Assembly (NCBI GenBank): GCA_028687755.1
Contig: JAQTZL010000011.1
Span: forward strand, 1 to 64,000
From: Candidatus Nanopelagicales bacterium
Lineage (GTDB): Bacteria > Actinomycetota > Actinomycetes > S36-B12
Direction: 5' to 3'
Length of the DNA: 64,000 nt
The notes below the pieces were generated by a model. It searched no databases and was not told where the DNA came from. It worked only from the letters and a program-made list of their open reading frames with translations. The translations under genes were made by a program, and so were the position numbers. This document shows, in pieces, positions 44,473 through 53,750 of this stretch. How positions within the stretch are numbered: position 1 is the stretch's first letter; each line of letters starts with the position of its first letter.

Positions 44473-45336
44473 TTAGGCGATTTGGAAGGACTTCTTTGAT
44501 AGTCCCCACATATAACCCTCAATTGTGAGTTTGGGCAAGGCGTTCTCACTAGCAGCGCCCATCACAACGAACAGTGGGGTGAAGTGTTCAGCGCTGGGAT
44601 GCGCATACGGCATGCCTGGCGCATCTTTGTAGTCGGCAAGGGTGTCGAAATCTAAGCGTTGAGTTGCGTCCCATGCCCATGCATCAAAATCTGATGACCA
44701 GGAAGGAACCTTGCCAAGATGAATCATGTCGCCGGTGAGATACGGCAATCCATGGGTCCAAAAACCTGATCCAACAATCAGCACGCCTTGTTCGCGAAGT
44801 GGGCGTAGTCGATTCCCGAGTTCACGAAGGCGATCAGGGCGTGCGGTTGGCAAACTCAGTTGGATCACGGGCACATCACCTAATGGGTACATGGCTTTCA
44901 GTGGCACCCAGGCGCCGTGATCAAGTCCACGGTTCTTGTGCTCATGAATCGGTGCGTTATCTGGCAACACATCGTTGACGAGCTTGGCGATCGTGGATGC
45001 ATCTGGGGTTTCGTACTTCATGTTGAAGTAGCGCGGATCAAAGCCACCAAAGTCATAGACCAACGGGGTTGACGCACTCGACGATGAAATCGCAATGGGA
45101 GCTGACTCCCAGTGAGCGCTGATCATCACGATTGCGGTTGGTTTAGGAAGAGAGGTTGTCCACTTGAGCAGCGATTTCATCCAAGCGCCGTCATCAAAGA
45201 GTGGAGGAGCGCCGTGGCTGATGAACAGCGCAGGCATTGGGCCATCGGCGCCGGTCCATGTGCGATGGGTCTGTGATTGCTTCAGGGCATCAGGCAGGAA
45301 CGCATCAAATGCTGCGCCGGCTCGTTGGTTGCTCAT
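44473..45336 (-). CDS. Extradiol dioxygenase of the YgiD/DOPA 4,5-dioxygenase family, second copy
   Basis: A 287-aa paralogue of the protein at 24732. It shares MPALFISHGAPPLFDD, ISAHWESAP, YDFGGFDPRYFNMKY, RGLDHGAWVPLK and APGMPYAHPSAEHFTPLF, so metal ligands are kept. I start it at ATG 45336 (MSNQRAG), behind AAAGGTGGG. It is transcribed away from a RutE-like nitroreductase, with a 16-bp palindrome at 45356 in the gap, which suggests a shared redox- or phenol-responsive repressor. Confidence 0.88.
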   Translation of the reverse strand: MSNQRAGAAFDAFLPDALKQSQTHRTWTGADGPMPALFISHGAPPLFDDGAWMKSLLKWTTSLPKPTAIVMISAHWESAPIAISSSSASTPLVYDFGGFDPRYFNMKYETPDASTIAKLVNDVLPDNAPIHEHKNRGLDHGAWVPLKAMYPLGDVPVIQLSLPTARPDRLRELGNRLRPLREQGVLIVGSGFWTHGLPYLTGDMIHLGKVPSWSSDFDAWAWDATQRLDFDTLADYKDAPGMPYAHPSAEHFTPLFVVMGAASENALPKLTIEGYMWGLSKKSFQIA

Positions 45337-45355
45337 GGGACCCACCTTTGCCTAA

Positions 45356-45371
45356 AGTTGAACGTTCAACT
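45356..45371. promoter_or_regulatory. Perfect 16-bp palindrome (AGTTGAACGTTCAACT)
   Basis: It lies between the divergent dioxygenase and nitroreductase genes, 20 nt from the dioxygenase start. Its core TTGAACGTTCAA recurs at 5286-5297. Size and placement fit an operator for a MarR- or TetR-like repressor. Confidence 0.65.
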
Positions 45372-45437
45372 ATTATGGCATTCGATCGTTACTCACGTCA
45401 ATGAAGCCCACGAAGCCCAGGAATTTAGGAGACCGCC

Positions 45438-46049
45438 ATGAGCGATACCTTCACAGCCCATTCACGCGCAATTGGTCCGGCCTCAACAAATGCGCTCTTT
45501 CGTGAGGCGCAAACTGGATACGCCTTTCACGACACTCCTGTCTTGGATGATCAGCTCGCAGAAATCTATGATCTAGTGAAATACGCACCAACTGCAATGA
45601 ACACACAGCCATTGCGGATCACCTTCATTCGCTCTGAGGAAGCCAAAGCGCGCTTACTTCCATTGCTTGCAGAACCCAATCGGCCTAAGTCGCAGTCCGC
45701 ACCCGTTGTTGCCATTCTTGCTGCTGATACAGATTTCCACGAGAACTTGCCACGAGTGCTTCCGCAGAATCCATCGGCCAAGGATCGATTTGCCGACGAT
45801 GCAATACGCATCGCAGCGGCCTTGGCAAATGCCAATATTCAAGCTGGCTATTTCATTCTTGCTGCTCGCGCGGTGGGTCTTGATGTTGGGCCTATGGGCG
45901 GTTTCAACCTTGCCGGTGTGGATGCTGAATTCTTCCCGGGTACGCCATTGAAATCCTTCATGGTGGTCAATCTCGGGTACGCGACACCTGAGGGAACCTT
46001 CCCTCGCAACCCTCGACTCGAGCATCACGAGGTAGTGACTCTCCTGTAA
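45438..46049 (+). CDS. RutE-like nitroreductase / malonic semialdehyde reductase
   Basis: A 203-aa flavin reductase of the nitroreductase fold: LVKYAPTAMNTQPLRITFIRS near residues 47-67 (in two parts), NIQAGYFILAARAVGLDVGPMGGFN in part, and KSFMVVNLGYATPEG. These match RutE/HadB-type malonic semialdehyde reductases. GGAGACCGCC precedes the ATG. No other rut gene is nearby, so a general quinone or nitro reductase role is as likely; divergence from a ring-cleaving dioxygenase supports that. Confidence 0.85.
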   Translation: MSDTFTAHSRAIGPASTNALFREAQTGYAFHDTPVLDDQLAEIYDLVKYAPTAMNTQPLRITFIRSEEAKARLLPLLAEPNRPKSQSAPVVAILAADTDFHENLPRVLPQNPSAKDRFADDAIRIAAALANANIQAGYFILAARAVGLDVGPMGGFNLAGVDAEFFPGTPLKSFMVVNLGYATPEGTFPRNPRLEHHEVVTLL

Positions 46050-46086
46050 ATGAGTAGGGTCGCCCTCATATTCATCTCCTCATGAA

Positions 46087-47379
46087 ATGGTGACCATGGC
46101 TGAGCAGCTCACTGGCAAACAACTTGCACGCCTTCTTGTAATTTCCCTTGCCATAGGAGTGCTCGGCGCGATTGGCGCATCGTTGTTGTTGTGGATTATC
46201 GACCATGGAACCGATCTCGTATTCGCGCATATTCCCCAAGCCCTTGGTCTGGAAACCACTCCATGGTGGTGGGCAGCGCTACTCCTGTTGCTTTCGGCGC
46301 TCTTGGTAACGCTGATTCGCAAGCTACCTGGGGCAACAGGTAAAGGTCCACTGACAGGTTTTCATTTTGATGATCCATTGCGCATTGTTCCTGGAGTTCT
46401 CCTGGCGGCGCTCGCAACATTGATCTTTGGTATCGCACTTGGGCCGGAGGCCCCGCTGATTGTGTTAGGTACTTCCATTGGGGCGATCGTGGCACGCAAG
46501 GCGGATCCGAAAACTCGTCAGGCCATCATGATGCTCGGCGGCGTGGCGGCAATCAGTGCGGTGTTTGGCAGCCCGTTCATCACTGCCTTCATGATTTTGG
46601 AATTCGCGGCGTTGGGCATGTTGCCCGCACTGCTGATTACTCCAGTGCTTGTTGCTTTAGCTGGGTCTTACATCGTCCAAATTGGTATTTGGGGTATCCC
46701 GGGATTCGGGGTTCATTCATTGAGTGTTCCTGGGCTTCCCGCGTATACCGAAATTGCGTTTGGTGATCTGTTTATTGGTTTACTCGTTGCGCTCGTGGCG
46801 GGAGTTGTCGCAGTGCTGGCGCGACTAGGTGGTTTGGCATTTGAACGGTTGAGTTCCCAACGCGCAACGGTCGGGCTTTTCGTCGCTGCGATCGTCACAG
46901 CAGGCGTTCTCTTCGTTGCGATGAACGGATTCTCATTGCCGATGGATCAAATTCTCTTCAGTGGTAATTCAGGCATGGCGACCCTCATTCATGAAACTTC
47001 AATTGCTGCGGTTCTGTGCATCTTGATTGGGAAGGGAATCGCCTATTCGGTTGCGCTTGGTAGTGGTTTCCGTGGCGGCCCGATCTTCCCCGCAACATTC
47101 CTAGGCGTCGCAGTTGCAGTGCTATTTGTACTGATTTTCCCTAACGATTCCGTAAGTGCAATGGCAGCTGCGGGTATTGCCGCTTCGGCAGCGGCAATGC
47201 TCAAGCTCCCTGCGACTTCCGCACTTCTTGGAATGCTTTTGATCGTTGGCGCGGGTCCCGCTGTTGCGCCGTTTGCGATTATGGGTGCGGCGATTGGGTT
47301 CTTGATTCGTTTACTCATTGACCATCAACTTGGAAACGATGAGCAGCCTAAACATGCGGTGGCAAGCTCAACGACCTAG
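46087..47379 (+). CDS. ClC-family chloride channel/transporter
   Basis: A 430-aa membrane protein. Helix motifs GIALGPEAPLIVLGTSIGA (the GxEGP region), FGSPFITAFMILE and GSGFRGGPIFPATFLGVA are those of ClC proteins. The GxEGP motif reads GPEAP, keeping the gating Glu. No CBS domain follows. It moves Cl- (or F-, if CLC-F) across the membrane, possibly with H+. The start could be ATG 46087 or 46096; no strong ribosome-binding site is seen. Its end overlaps the convergent membrane-protein gene by 4 nt. Confidence 0.88.
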   Translation: MVTMAEQLTGKQLARLLVISLAIGVLGAIGASLLLWIIDHGTDLVFAHIPQALGLETTPWWWAALLLLLSALLVTLIRKLPGATGKGPLTGFHFDDPLRIVPGVLLAALATLIFGIALGPEAPLIVLGTSIGAIVARKADPKTRQAIMMLGGVAAISAVFGSPFITAFMILEFAALGMLPALLITPVLVALAGSYIVQIGIWGIPGFGVHSLSVPGLPAYTEIAFGDLFIGLLVALVAGVVAVLARLGGLAFERLSSQRATVGLFVAAIVTAGVLFVAMNGFSLPMDQILFSGNSGMATLIHETSIAAVLCILIGKGIAYSVALGSGFRGGPIFPATFLGVAVAVLFVLIFPNDSVSAMAAAGIAASAAAMLKLPATSALLGMLLIVGAGPAVAPFAIMGAAIGFLIRLLIDHQLGNDEQPKHAVASSTT

Positions 47380-48044
47380 AGAACATTCACTGCTCGGGCG
47401 AGCACCAACCCAATCAGTGAAAGAGAAATCGCTGCCTCGGTGATCATGGAAAGTTTGGGCCAGTGACGAATCGCGGCAATATCAGTGGGGCTGAACGCTG
47501 TAGCAGTGTTAAAAGACAAGGCGAGGTAATCAACAAATTTCGGGTACCAGTGTTCACCAACAATTTCTGGCAGTCCTTGCTCAGGGAAGCGAAAAGCTGG
47601 TTGGGTATGAATCATTCGTAATGCGCGTGCTGCGGGGCCACCTGAGTCCAAGTGCCAGTACCAAAGTGCGAATGCAAGTACGTTCGTTACCCAGATAATT
47701 CCGCCAATGAGTAACAGTGTGCCTGGCGTATCAAATTGAGCGTTGGTCAAAATACCGAGCACTAAGCGTACGGCGGAAACGAGGGTGACGAACGTGATGA
47801 GTCCAAGCATGATGCCGGTGACGATTCGCAGGCCGCGTGACTCCCGATCGATACGTCCGGGATCGCCAATGATCAAAATCAAGAGCAAAACGATGAGGAA
47901 TGCGAGATAGGTGTAATGCCACACGTTGTTTAAGCGGAATTCCTCTGGAATGACGAAGAAGAGTGCTCCGGTAGCTAAGACGGCAACGGTCATCGGCCAA
48001 CGGCGCTCACCTGCATCTTGTTCAATCTGCTCGCCGGTGTCCAT
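47376..48044 (-). CDS. Multipass membrane protein of unknown function
   Basis: A 222-aa protein with six or so hydrophobic segments (MTVAVLATGALFFVIPEEF, YLAFLIVLLLILIIG, IMLGLITFVTLVSAVRLVLG, LLLIGGIIWVTNVLAFALWYW, and a C-terminal AAISLSLIGLVLARAV). The stretch DYLALSFNTATAFSPTDIAAIRHWPK in part is a conserved-looking ion-channel-like loop, in the style of DUF1345 proteins. Substrate unknown. It is downstream of nothing and convergent with the ClC gene. Confidence 0.6.
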   Translation of the reverse strand: MDTGEQIEQDAGERRWPMTVAVLATGALFFVIPEEFRLNNVWHYTYLAFLIVLLLILIIGDPGRIDRESRGLRIVTGIMLGLITFVTLVSAVRLVLGILTNAQFDTPGTLLLIGGIIWVTNVLAFALWYWHLDSGGPAARALRMIHTQPAFRFPEQGLPEIVGEHWYPKFVDYLALSFNTATAFSPTDIAAIRHWPKLSMITEAAISLSLIGLVLARAVNVL

Positions 48045-48096
48045 GTAGTGGACTCTACGGCCTTAGGGCACTGACGTGATGCGGTGGTAAACGCAA

Positions 48097-49581
48097 TCAA
48101 CCCTTTGGTTTCGAGGCTTCATGTAACTCATACGCTTCTCCTGCAGCCTGCGTTTCGGTATTCAAACTGGAATCAACCGCAGATGTCTCGCTCATCGTGG
48201 TCGAGATTTTTCCTTCGGTAATGGCTTGAGTGAACTCAGCAAAATCCTTATGCACCTGTTCTGCGTATCGCTGGCTGAAATCAACCAATGAGGTATCGAA
48301 TGTGTCGCTGGTTCCGATGTAGCCGGCAATCTTGACGGAGTCGCCGCTGCGTGCGTGGCCTCGAGCAAGGGACTTCCCACACAACTGCGCATACCCGTTC
48401 ATGGCCTTAGGCGTCAGGTTGCTGATGATCGGTGACCATTTCATGTCACGAAGTTGACGTAGATAGAAGTGTCGCCCCCCAATGCCAGTGATGTAACCAA
48501 GGAAGACGTCGCTTGCTGCTTGCATCATTCGCTGACCAGCTACTACGCGATGACCTTCGTCGGTAAAGAGTGGTCCACCCGTGTATCGAGATAGCGCGCT
48601 CTGCACAGCTTCTTTGACCTGAAGCACGAGTAGATCATCATCATCACGACCTTGAAGGAGTACAACAAATGCTCGAAGGCCAACGCTACCGACTCCGACA
48701 ACCTTGTGAGCGAAGTCAATGATGTGGTAGCGACGTAGTAGTTCGCGTCGATCATCGAGCATTGATGTGCGGTACTGCTGAAATTGGCTTTCAACCATAA
48801 GCCAGACAGCGCCAGTCATGGGAAGCCGAGCAAGCAGTGGGGGTTGATTGAGGAACTGTCGCTTGCCATCAACAATCTCGGTCAATTTGCTAATTGCGGA
48901 CCATCGATCGCGGCTGCGCGCTTTATCGAGTGTGCGACCCATATTCTTCACGGCTTTTGTGCTGCCTTCAGTTTCCGCGAGATCCATCAAATACTGAGCA
49001 TCAACTCTGGAGTACCACTGATCCAGATCATTCATGGTCGCGTATGTCATCATCGATTCGCGATAAGTTTTCGCTGCAGTGCTGGCGATGGCTTGGCTTT
49101 CTGCCTGCGTGAATTTATTTTCCTGTGCGGCGATCAAGAATGAAGCGACCATGCGCGCCACATCCCACTCGAAGGCGCCTGGATGGGTTTCGTCAAAGTC
49201 GTTGACATCGAAAATCATTGATCGGTCGGGGCTACCGAAAACACCAAAGTTAGATAGGTGGGCATCACCACAAAGCTGGCTCACGATTCCAGAGTTGGAG
49301 TAGGTGCCAAGGTCGTAGGCCATGATTGATGCTCCGCCGCGATAAAAGGCGAAAGGGCTAGCAGCCATCCGGGCGTGACGAATGGGCAGCAGCTCTGGCA
49401 CTCGGTTGACTTCTTGGTCGAGCACCATTTTCACGACATCGGGACGGTCGCCATTTGGTGACCACTGGCCAAGCGCGCTTCGTGGGTGTTCCTTGCGAGC
49501 TGCCTTTCCTGCAGCTGACCGCTCTGCGACCGATGCCTTACGCGTGGTGGTGGGTAAATTCCAGTCTTTAGGAGCAGGCAT
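48097..49581 (-). CDS. DUF2252-family protein
   Basis: A 494-aa protein typical of DUF2252: [17 protein letters not shown] near residues 67-83, [11 protein letters not shown] near 105-115, [20 protein letters not shown] in part, and [13 protein letters not shown]. The HLSNFG and FDxNDFDE pair resembles the catalytic and metal segments of kinase-like folds, so phosphotransfer is conceivable but unproven. I start it at ATG 49581 (MPAPKDW); the open frame upstream is antisense to cysK. It is divergent from cysK by 88 nt. Confidence 0.85.
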   Translation of the reverse strand: MPAPKDWNLPTTTRKASVAERSAAGKAARKEHPRSALGQWSPNGDRPDVVKMVLDQEVNRVPELLPIRHARMAASPFAFYRGGASIMAYDLGTYSNSGIVSQLCGDAHLSNFGVFGSPDRSMIFDVNDFDETHPGAFEWDVARMVASFLIAAQENKFTQAESQAIASTAAKTYRESMMTYATMNDLDQWYSRVDAQYLMDLAETEGSTKAVKNMGRTLDKARSRDRWSAISKLTEIVDGKRQFLNQPPLLARLPMTGAVWLMVESQFQQYRTSMLDDRRELLRRYHIIDFAHKVVGVGSVGLRAFVVLLQGRDDDDLLVLQVKEAVQSALSRYTGGPLFTDEGHRVVAGQRMMQAASDVFLGYITGIGGRHFYLRQLRDMKWSPIISNLTPKAMNGYAQLCGKSLARGHARSGDSVKIAGYIGTSDTFDTSLVDFSQRYAEQVHKDFAEFTQAITEGKISTTMSETSAVDSSLNTETQAAGEAYELHEASKPKG

Positions 49582-49669
49582 AGGTCCGATTATTGCCTCC
49601 AGTTGCGAATCATCCGCATTTTCCGCAGGAGTGCTGCGCGAAATGTGGGGGACAGGGCATGATTTGCTC

Positions 49670-50602
49670 ATGCGCATTGCAAATGACATCACTGAGTTGA
49701 TCGGCAACACCCCGTTAGTCAAGATTCGCAATATCACCGATGGCGCCAATGCCACGGTCGCTGCCAAGCTTGAGTTCTTCAATCCGGGTAACTCCGTGAA
49801 GGATCGCATTGGCGTGGCGATGATCGATGCTGCACAGTCAGCAGGACTCATCGGTCCTGACACCATCGTTGTAGAGCCAACAAGTGGAAACACTGGCATC
49901 GCTCTAGCGATGGTGTGCGCAGCACGCGGCATCAAGGTTGTGTTAACGATGCCAGAGACCATGAGCATTGAGCGCCGGATGTTGCTTCGTGGCTATGGAG
50001 CAGAACTCATTCTGACCCCTGGGCCAGAAGGTATGGGTGGAGCGATCGCCAAGGCAAAGGAACTTGCGGATTCAGACCCTAAGTACTTCATGCCACAGCA
50101 GTTTGAAAACGCAGCTAACCCAGCAATTCACCGCGCAACAACTGCGGAAGAAATCTGGAATGACACTGACGGCAAAGTCGACATCGTGATTGCTGGCGTA
50201 GGAACTGGCGGCACCATTACCGGCGTTGGTCAGGTTCTTAAGGAACGTAATCCAAAGGTTCAGATCATTGCGGTTGAGCCAGCAGCATCACCAGTGCTTT
50301 CAGGTGGAGCTAAAGGACCACATCCGCTTCAGGGCATTGGTGCAGGGTTCGTGCCAACAGTGCTCGACACTCAGGTTTTTGACGAAGTCGTCAAGGTTGA
50401 AGCCGAAGATGCGCTCAAGACAGCTCGTCGCGCAGCCACTGAAGAAGGTCTCCTGGTAGGCATTTCCTCAGGTGCGGCCCTGTGGGCAGCAGCCCAGGTT
50501 GCACAGCGCCCAGAAAATGCAGGCAAATTGATCGTGGTCATCGTGCCTTCCTTCGGCGAGCGCTATCTTTCGACCGCCCTTTTTGCTGGTCTAGGCGACT
50601 AA
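49670..50602 (+). CDS. cysK: Cysteine synthase (O-acetylserine sulfhydrylase)
   Basis: A 310-aa PLP enzyme. It has the internal-aldimine Lys in [11 protein letters not shown] (near residue 45), the substrate loop [10 protein letters not shown], the phosphate-binding [10 protein letters not shown], and the C-terminal GISSGAA. CysK makes cysteine from O-acetylserine and sulfide. I start it at ATG 49670 ([12 protein letters not shown]). Sixteen nt later cysE begins on the same strand, giving the usual cysK-cysE operon and cysteine synthase complex. Confidence 0.95.
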   Translation: MRIANDITELIGNTPLVKIRNITDGANATVAAKLEFFNPGNSVKDRIGVAMIDAAQSAGLIGPDTIVVEPTSGNTGIALAMVCAARGIKVVLTMPETMSIERRMLLRGYGAELILTPGPEGMGGAIAKAKELADSDPKYFMPQQFENAANPAIHRATTAEEIWNDTDGKVDIVIAGVGTGGTITGVGQVLKERNPKVQIIAVEPAASPVLSGGAKGPHPLQGIGAGFVPTVLDTQVFDEVVKVEAEDALKTARRAATEEGLLVGISSGAALWAAAQVAQRPENAGKLIVVIVPSFGERYLSTALFAGLGD

Positions 50603-50618
50603 CTGACACACTGGTGTC

Positions 50619-51350
50619 ATGTCTTTCCTTCCCCAAGGACTGGTGTCGTTCTTAGCTCAGGCTAAGGAAGACGTCGAATCCGTACTAGAGCGCGATCCGG
50701 CAGCTCGTTCTGCCATCGAAGTGGCATTGTTGTATCCGGGTTTGCACGCTATTTGGGCGCATCGATTGAGTAATTCCTTGTGGAAGCAAGGCTCGTACTT
50801 TCCCGCTCGCGCTGTTTCTCAAGTTGCCCGAGCCGTCACAGGCGTTGAGATTCACCCAGCAGCCACGATTGGCCCACGCGTCTTCATTGATCATGGTGCA
50901 GGGGTAGTTATCGGTGAAACTTCAGTCGTAGGTGCAGATGTCACGATTTACCACGGTGTGACTCTTGGCGGAACAAGTTTGAGTCACGGAAAGCGTCACC
51001 CCACTGTGGGTGATCGCGTCACCATTGGCGCAGGTGCAAAAGTGTTAGGCGACATCAATGTCGGTGCAGATTCGCGTATTGGTGCAAACGCAGTGTTGGT
51101 TCGCTCAGTCGACCCTGATTCAGTCATCGTCGGCGTTCCAGGTCAAGTAGTTGCTCGCGCTGGTGTTCACACTGCGCAGCCCAAGCATGACGCACAGGAT
51201 CGCAATGCACCTGACCCTGTGGGTAGTGCAGTGCAGGCATTGCTGGCCCGCGTTGAAGCACTGGAAACTGAAGTGACTGGCAAGGCGTCACCCGAAGGTA
51301 TTTATCGACCAGTTGATGGTGTTTGGGAATCCACTGATTTTTCAATTTGA
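50619..51350 (+). CDS. cysE: Serine O-acetyltransferase
   Basis: A 243-aa acyltransferase. Residues about 65-175 form a left-handed beta-helix of hexapeptide repeats (EIHPAATIGPRVFIDHGAGVVIGE in part; YHGVTLGGTSL; GAKVLGDINVGADSRIGANAVLV in part). His in EIHPAA and DHG are catalytic in the family. It acetylates serine with acetyl-CoA to feed CysK. About 60 extra C-terminal residues are not part of the fold. Its last 49 nt overlap the end of the convergent MFS gene. Confidence 0.93.
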   Translation: MSFLPQGLVSFLAQAKEDVESVLERDPAARSAIEVALLYPGLHAIWAHRLSNSLWKQGSYFPARAVSQVARAVTGVEIHPAATIGPRVFIDHGAGVVIGETSVVGADVTIYHGVTLGGTSLSHGKRHPTVGDRVTIGAGAKVLGDINVGADSRIGANAVLVRSVDPDSVIVGVPGQVVARAGVHTAQPKHDAQDRNAPDPVGSAVQALLARVEALETEVTGKASPEGIYRPVDGVWESTDFSI

Positions 51351-52582
51351 TGAGGATGCGGTTCTTCAATAACTTTATGAACTGCCGCAATACGTTTAAA
51401 GATATAAAACATCGGGAGTCCGAGGAAGATCAAGGTAGCGGCTGCGATGAAAAACGCTGCTTCGTAACTTATGTTTGCCGCAATGATTCCGCCCACGGCC
51501 GGACCCAGTTGAGCGGATAGTGCCTGCACGCTTTGGTAAAGCCCAAACATTGAACTGAGTGCCGCAGCTGTAACAACAGTTGGAAGTAACGTGACCGCAC
51601 TAGTGGTGAGAAAGCCGCCAAAGAGTGACATGACGATGGCTAAGACTGACAGTGCAATCACCGAATTCACAAAGCCCATTGGGATCAAAAAGACTGCAAC
51701 GCCAATTGCCGAAATAAGCAGCACTCGTTGAAGGCCGATGCGACCAATCACTCGACCTGCGAACACCGATGCAATGGCTCCTGCCGCAGAGATGCCAAAG
51801 AAGAGCCACCCAATAATTGCGGTTGCGTTGGACTTGTCCGGTAATAGCTCTACGACATACGGCGGAAGAATTGGTTGAACCATTGGTGCGGCAAAGCTCA
51901 GGAGGAGCACCAAAATCAAAGCACCCCAAACAAGTGGAGATCGCAGAACAGTGCGCATGCTTTGTTTTTTGACTGAGCCCTTGGGTGCCAAAGCGCGTTT
52001 TGGTTCTTTGATCATGAACACTGTGACTGCAGCCCCAGAGAACATCAATGCACCTGCAACAAAGAATGTAGTTTCATAGCCCCAAGCAGCAATAAAGCCT
52101 GCGGCGATCACTGGTCCGATAGCTATGCCCCCCAAGGTTGCGCCTTGAAATTGACCCAAGGCTTTGGGGAGTTTTGCTGCTGGTGTACCGGCAGCAATCA
52201 GGGCCATAGCTGCGGCAGGGGCTCCGGCCATGATGCCAATGAACCCTCGTATAGCAACGATTTGCCAGATGCTCGTGGCAAAGCCAAAGAGAACTAACCC
52301 GACAGCACCGCCGACACACGCGCGGATGAGCATGGGCTTACGCCCGTACTTGTCTCCCAGGATTCCCCAGATCGGCCCAGAGATGAACGAGCCCACGCCA
52401 CCAAGTCCCGTTGCGATACCTGCCCACATGGCTGCATCCGGCCCACTCACGGTTGGGTCTATTTGTTGAATGTAAAGGGGAAGGAAGGGAATCGTGAAGG
52501 AGAAGGTGATGCACAGCAAAAACACCGCGAGCATTGCTGCGTAGTTATTGCGTTGCCAACCTGGGGCACCTTCGTCTTCCAT
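51302..52582 (-). CDS. Major facilitator superfamily efflux transporter
   Basis: A 426-aa membrane protein with 12 predicted helices. The MFS loop motif GDKYGRKPMLIRA lies after helix 2, and the halves are separated by a basic loop (KRALAPKGSVKK). It resembles drug:H+ antiporters. It is divergent from oxyR, 146 nt away, so oxidative-stress control is possible. The gene's end extends into the cysE coding sequence by 49 nt. Substrate unknown. Confidence 0.88.
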   Translation of the reverse strand: MEDEGAPGWQRNNYAAMLAVFLLCITFSFTIPFLPLYIQQIDPTVSGPDAAMWAGIATGLGGVGSFISGPIWGILGDKYGRKPMLIRACVGGAVGLVLFGFATSIWQIVAIRGFIGIMAGAPAAAMALIAAGTPAAKLPKALGQFQGATLGGIAIGPVIAAGFIAAWGYETTFFVAGALMFSGAAVTVFMIKEPKRALAPKGSVKKQSMRTVLRSPLVWGALILVLLLSFAAPMVQPILPPYVVELLPDKSNATAIIGWLFFGISAAGAIASVFAGRVIGRIGLQRVLLISAIGVAVFLIPMGFVNSVIALSVLAIVMSLFGGFLTTSAVTLLPTVVTAAALSSMFGLYQSVQALSAQLGPAVGGIIAANISYEAAFFIAAATLIFLGLPMFYIFKRIAAVHKVIEEPHPHQIEKSVDSQTPSTGR

Positions 52583-52728
52583 CGTTCCTGCTTCCTGTGG
52601 TCGTATTGACCGCGATAAAACGGAACTTAGTGGACATTTGTGTGGGGCGGAGGGGTATCGAAAGATTTTCGAGAACTTTTTCGCATTGAAGAATCATTGA
52701 TGAATGCGATGAGTCATAGGATTTAACT

Positions 52729-53667
52729 ATGGCCTCAGTTACCGTGGTGCAGTTGCGTGCCTTTGTTGCGATTGCTGCGACCCAACACTTTGGCGATGCC
52801 GCCGCAATGATTGGGGTTTCCCAGCCGACTCTGAGTCAGGCGCTTTCTACCCTTGAAGCCAATCTTGATGTGCAACTCGTTGAACGCAATCCACGCCAGG
52901 TGCTTGTCACGGCTGCCGGGTTAAAGCTGTTGCCTTTGGCTCAGCAAGCAGTAGCGGCTGTGGATGCAGTCGTTGACGCTGCTGAACCAGCGCGGTGGCT
53001 CACTGGGTCTATGCGCCTTGGCGTGATCCCGACGATCGCCCCATATCTATTGCCCTCGGTATTGCGCACGATAAAGCGTGAAGCACCTGATCTTGAACTC
53101 TCAGTTCACGAGGACCAAACCTGGCGACTGATTGATGCGCTGAAGCGCGGTGATATCGATGTTGCGATCTTGGCGTTACCTACGAGTGATGCGGGGCTCT
53201 TAGAGATCCCAATGTATGTCGAGGATTTCGTGTTGGCTCTCCCGGCAAAAAGTGCGCTCGCCGGTCGAGTGGATGTTGACCCAACGACGTTGCAAGATCT
53301 GCACCTACTACTCCTTGATGAAGGACACTGTTTGCGCGATCAAGCATTGGATGTTTGCCGACAAGCGGGAGCCAATGAAGCGGGCAGTGATCCGGCACGT
53401 GCGTCGTCGTTAGCAACTATCGTGCAGTTGGTTTCCGCAGGATTGGGTGCCACCTTGCTACCAGCCACCGCCGTTACCGTTGAGGCCAGAGGTGCAGCCT
53501 TAGGGATTGCGCACTTCAAGGCTCCCGCTCCTGGTCGCACTATTGGGTTGGTCTATCGCTCTTCAACGAGGCGAGCTGCCGAGTTGGAAGACTTCGCAGA
53601 AATTCTTCGACGTGCAGTAATCAAGGGCAAACTTGCCGCCCGGCCGCTGTGGCAACCACCGAGCTAA
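52729..53667 (+). CDS. oxyR: OxyR-type LysR regulator
   Basis: A 312-aa LysR-type regulator. The helix-turn-helix reads FGDAAAMIGVSQPTLSQALS, and the redox site GHCLRDQALDVC has two Cys nine residues apart, the same spacing and context as the peroxide-sensing Cys pair of E. coli OxyR. It is thus a probable H2O2 sensor that activates antioxidant genes. No catalase or ahpC is adjacent; the divergent MFS gene shares the 146-nt intergenic region. Confidence 0.9.
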   Translation: MASVTVVQLRAFVAIAATQHFGDAAAMIGVSQPTLSQALSTLEANLDVQLVERNPRQVLVTAAGLKLLPLAQQAVAAVDAVVDAAEPARWLTGSMRLGVIPTIAPYLLPSVLRTIKREAPDLELSVHEDQTWRLIDALKRGDIDVAILALPTSDAGLLEIPMYVEDFVLALPAKSALAGRVDVDPTTLQDLHLLLLDEGHCLRDQALDVCRQAGANEAGSDPARASSLATIVQLVSAGLGATLLPATAVTVEARGAALGIAHFKAPAPGRTIGLVYRSSTRRAAELEDFAEILRRAVIKGKLAARPLWQPPS

Positions 53668-53750
53668 TTTCAGGTCAGGACCTTGAGCCGCTGTTTTTTT
53701 GTTGTTAAAAGGCGCATACTCACATTGAGACTTCAATGAAGGAGATCGTC

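Noticed and set aside
49582-49968. N-terminal extension of the DUF2252 protein
   Set aside because: These 129 codons are antisense to cysK and unlike the family's N-terminus; ATG 49581 fits known lengths.
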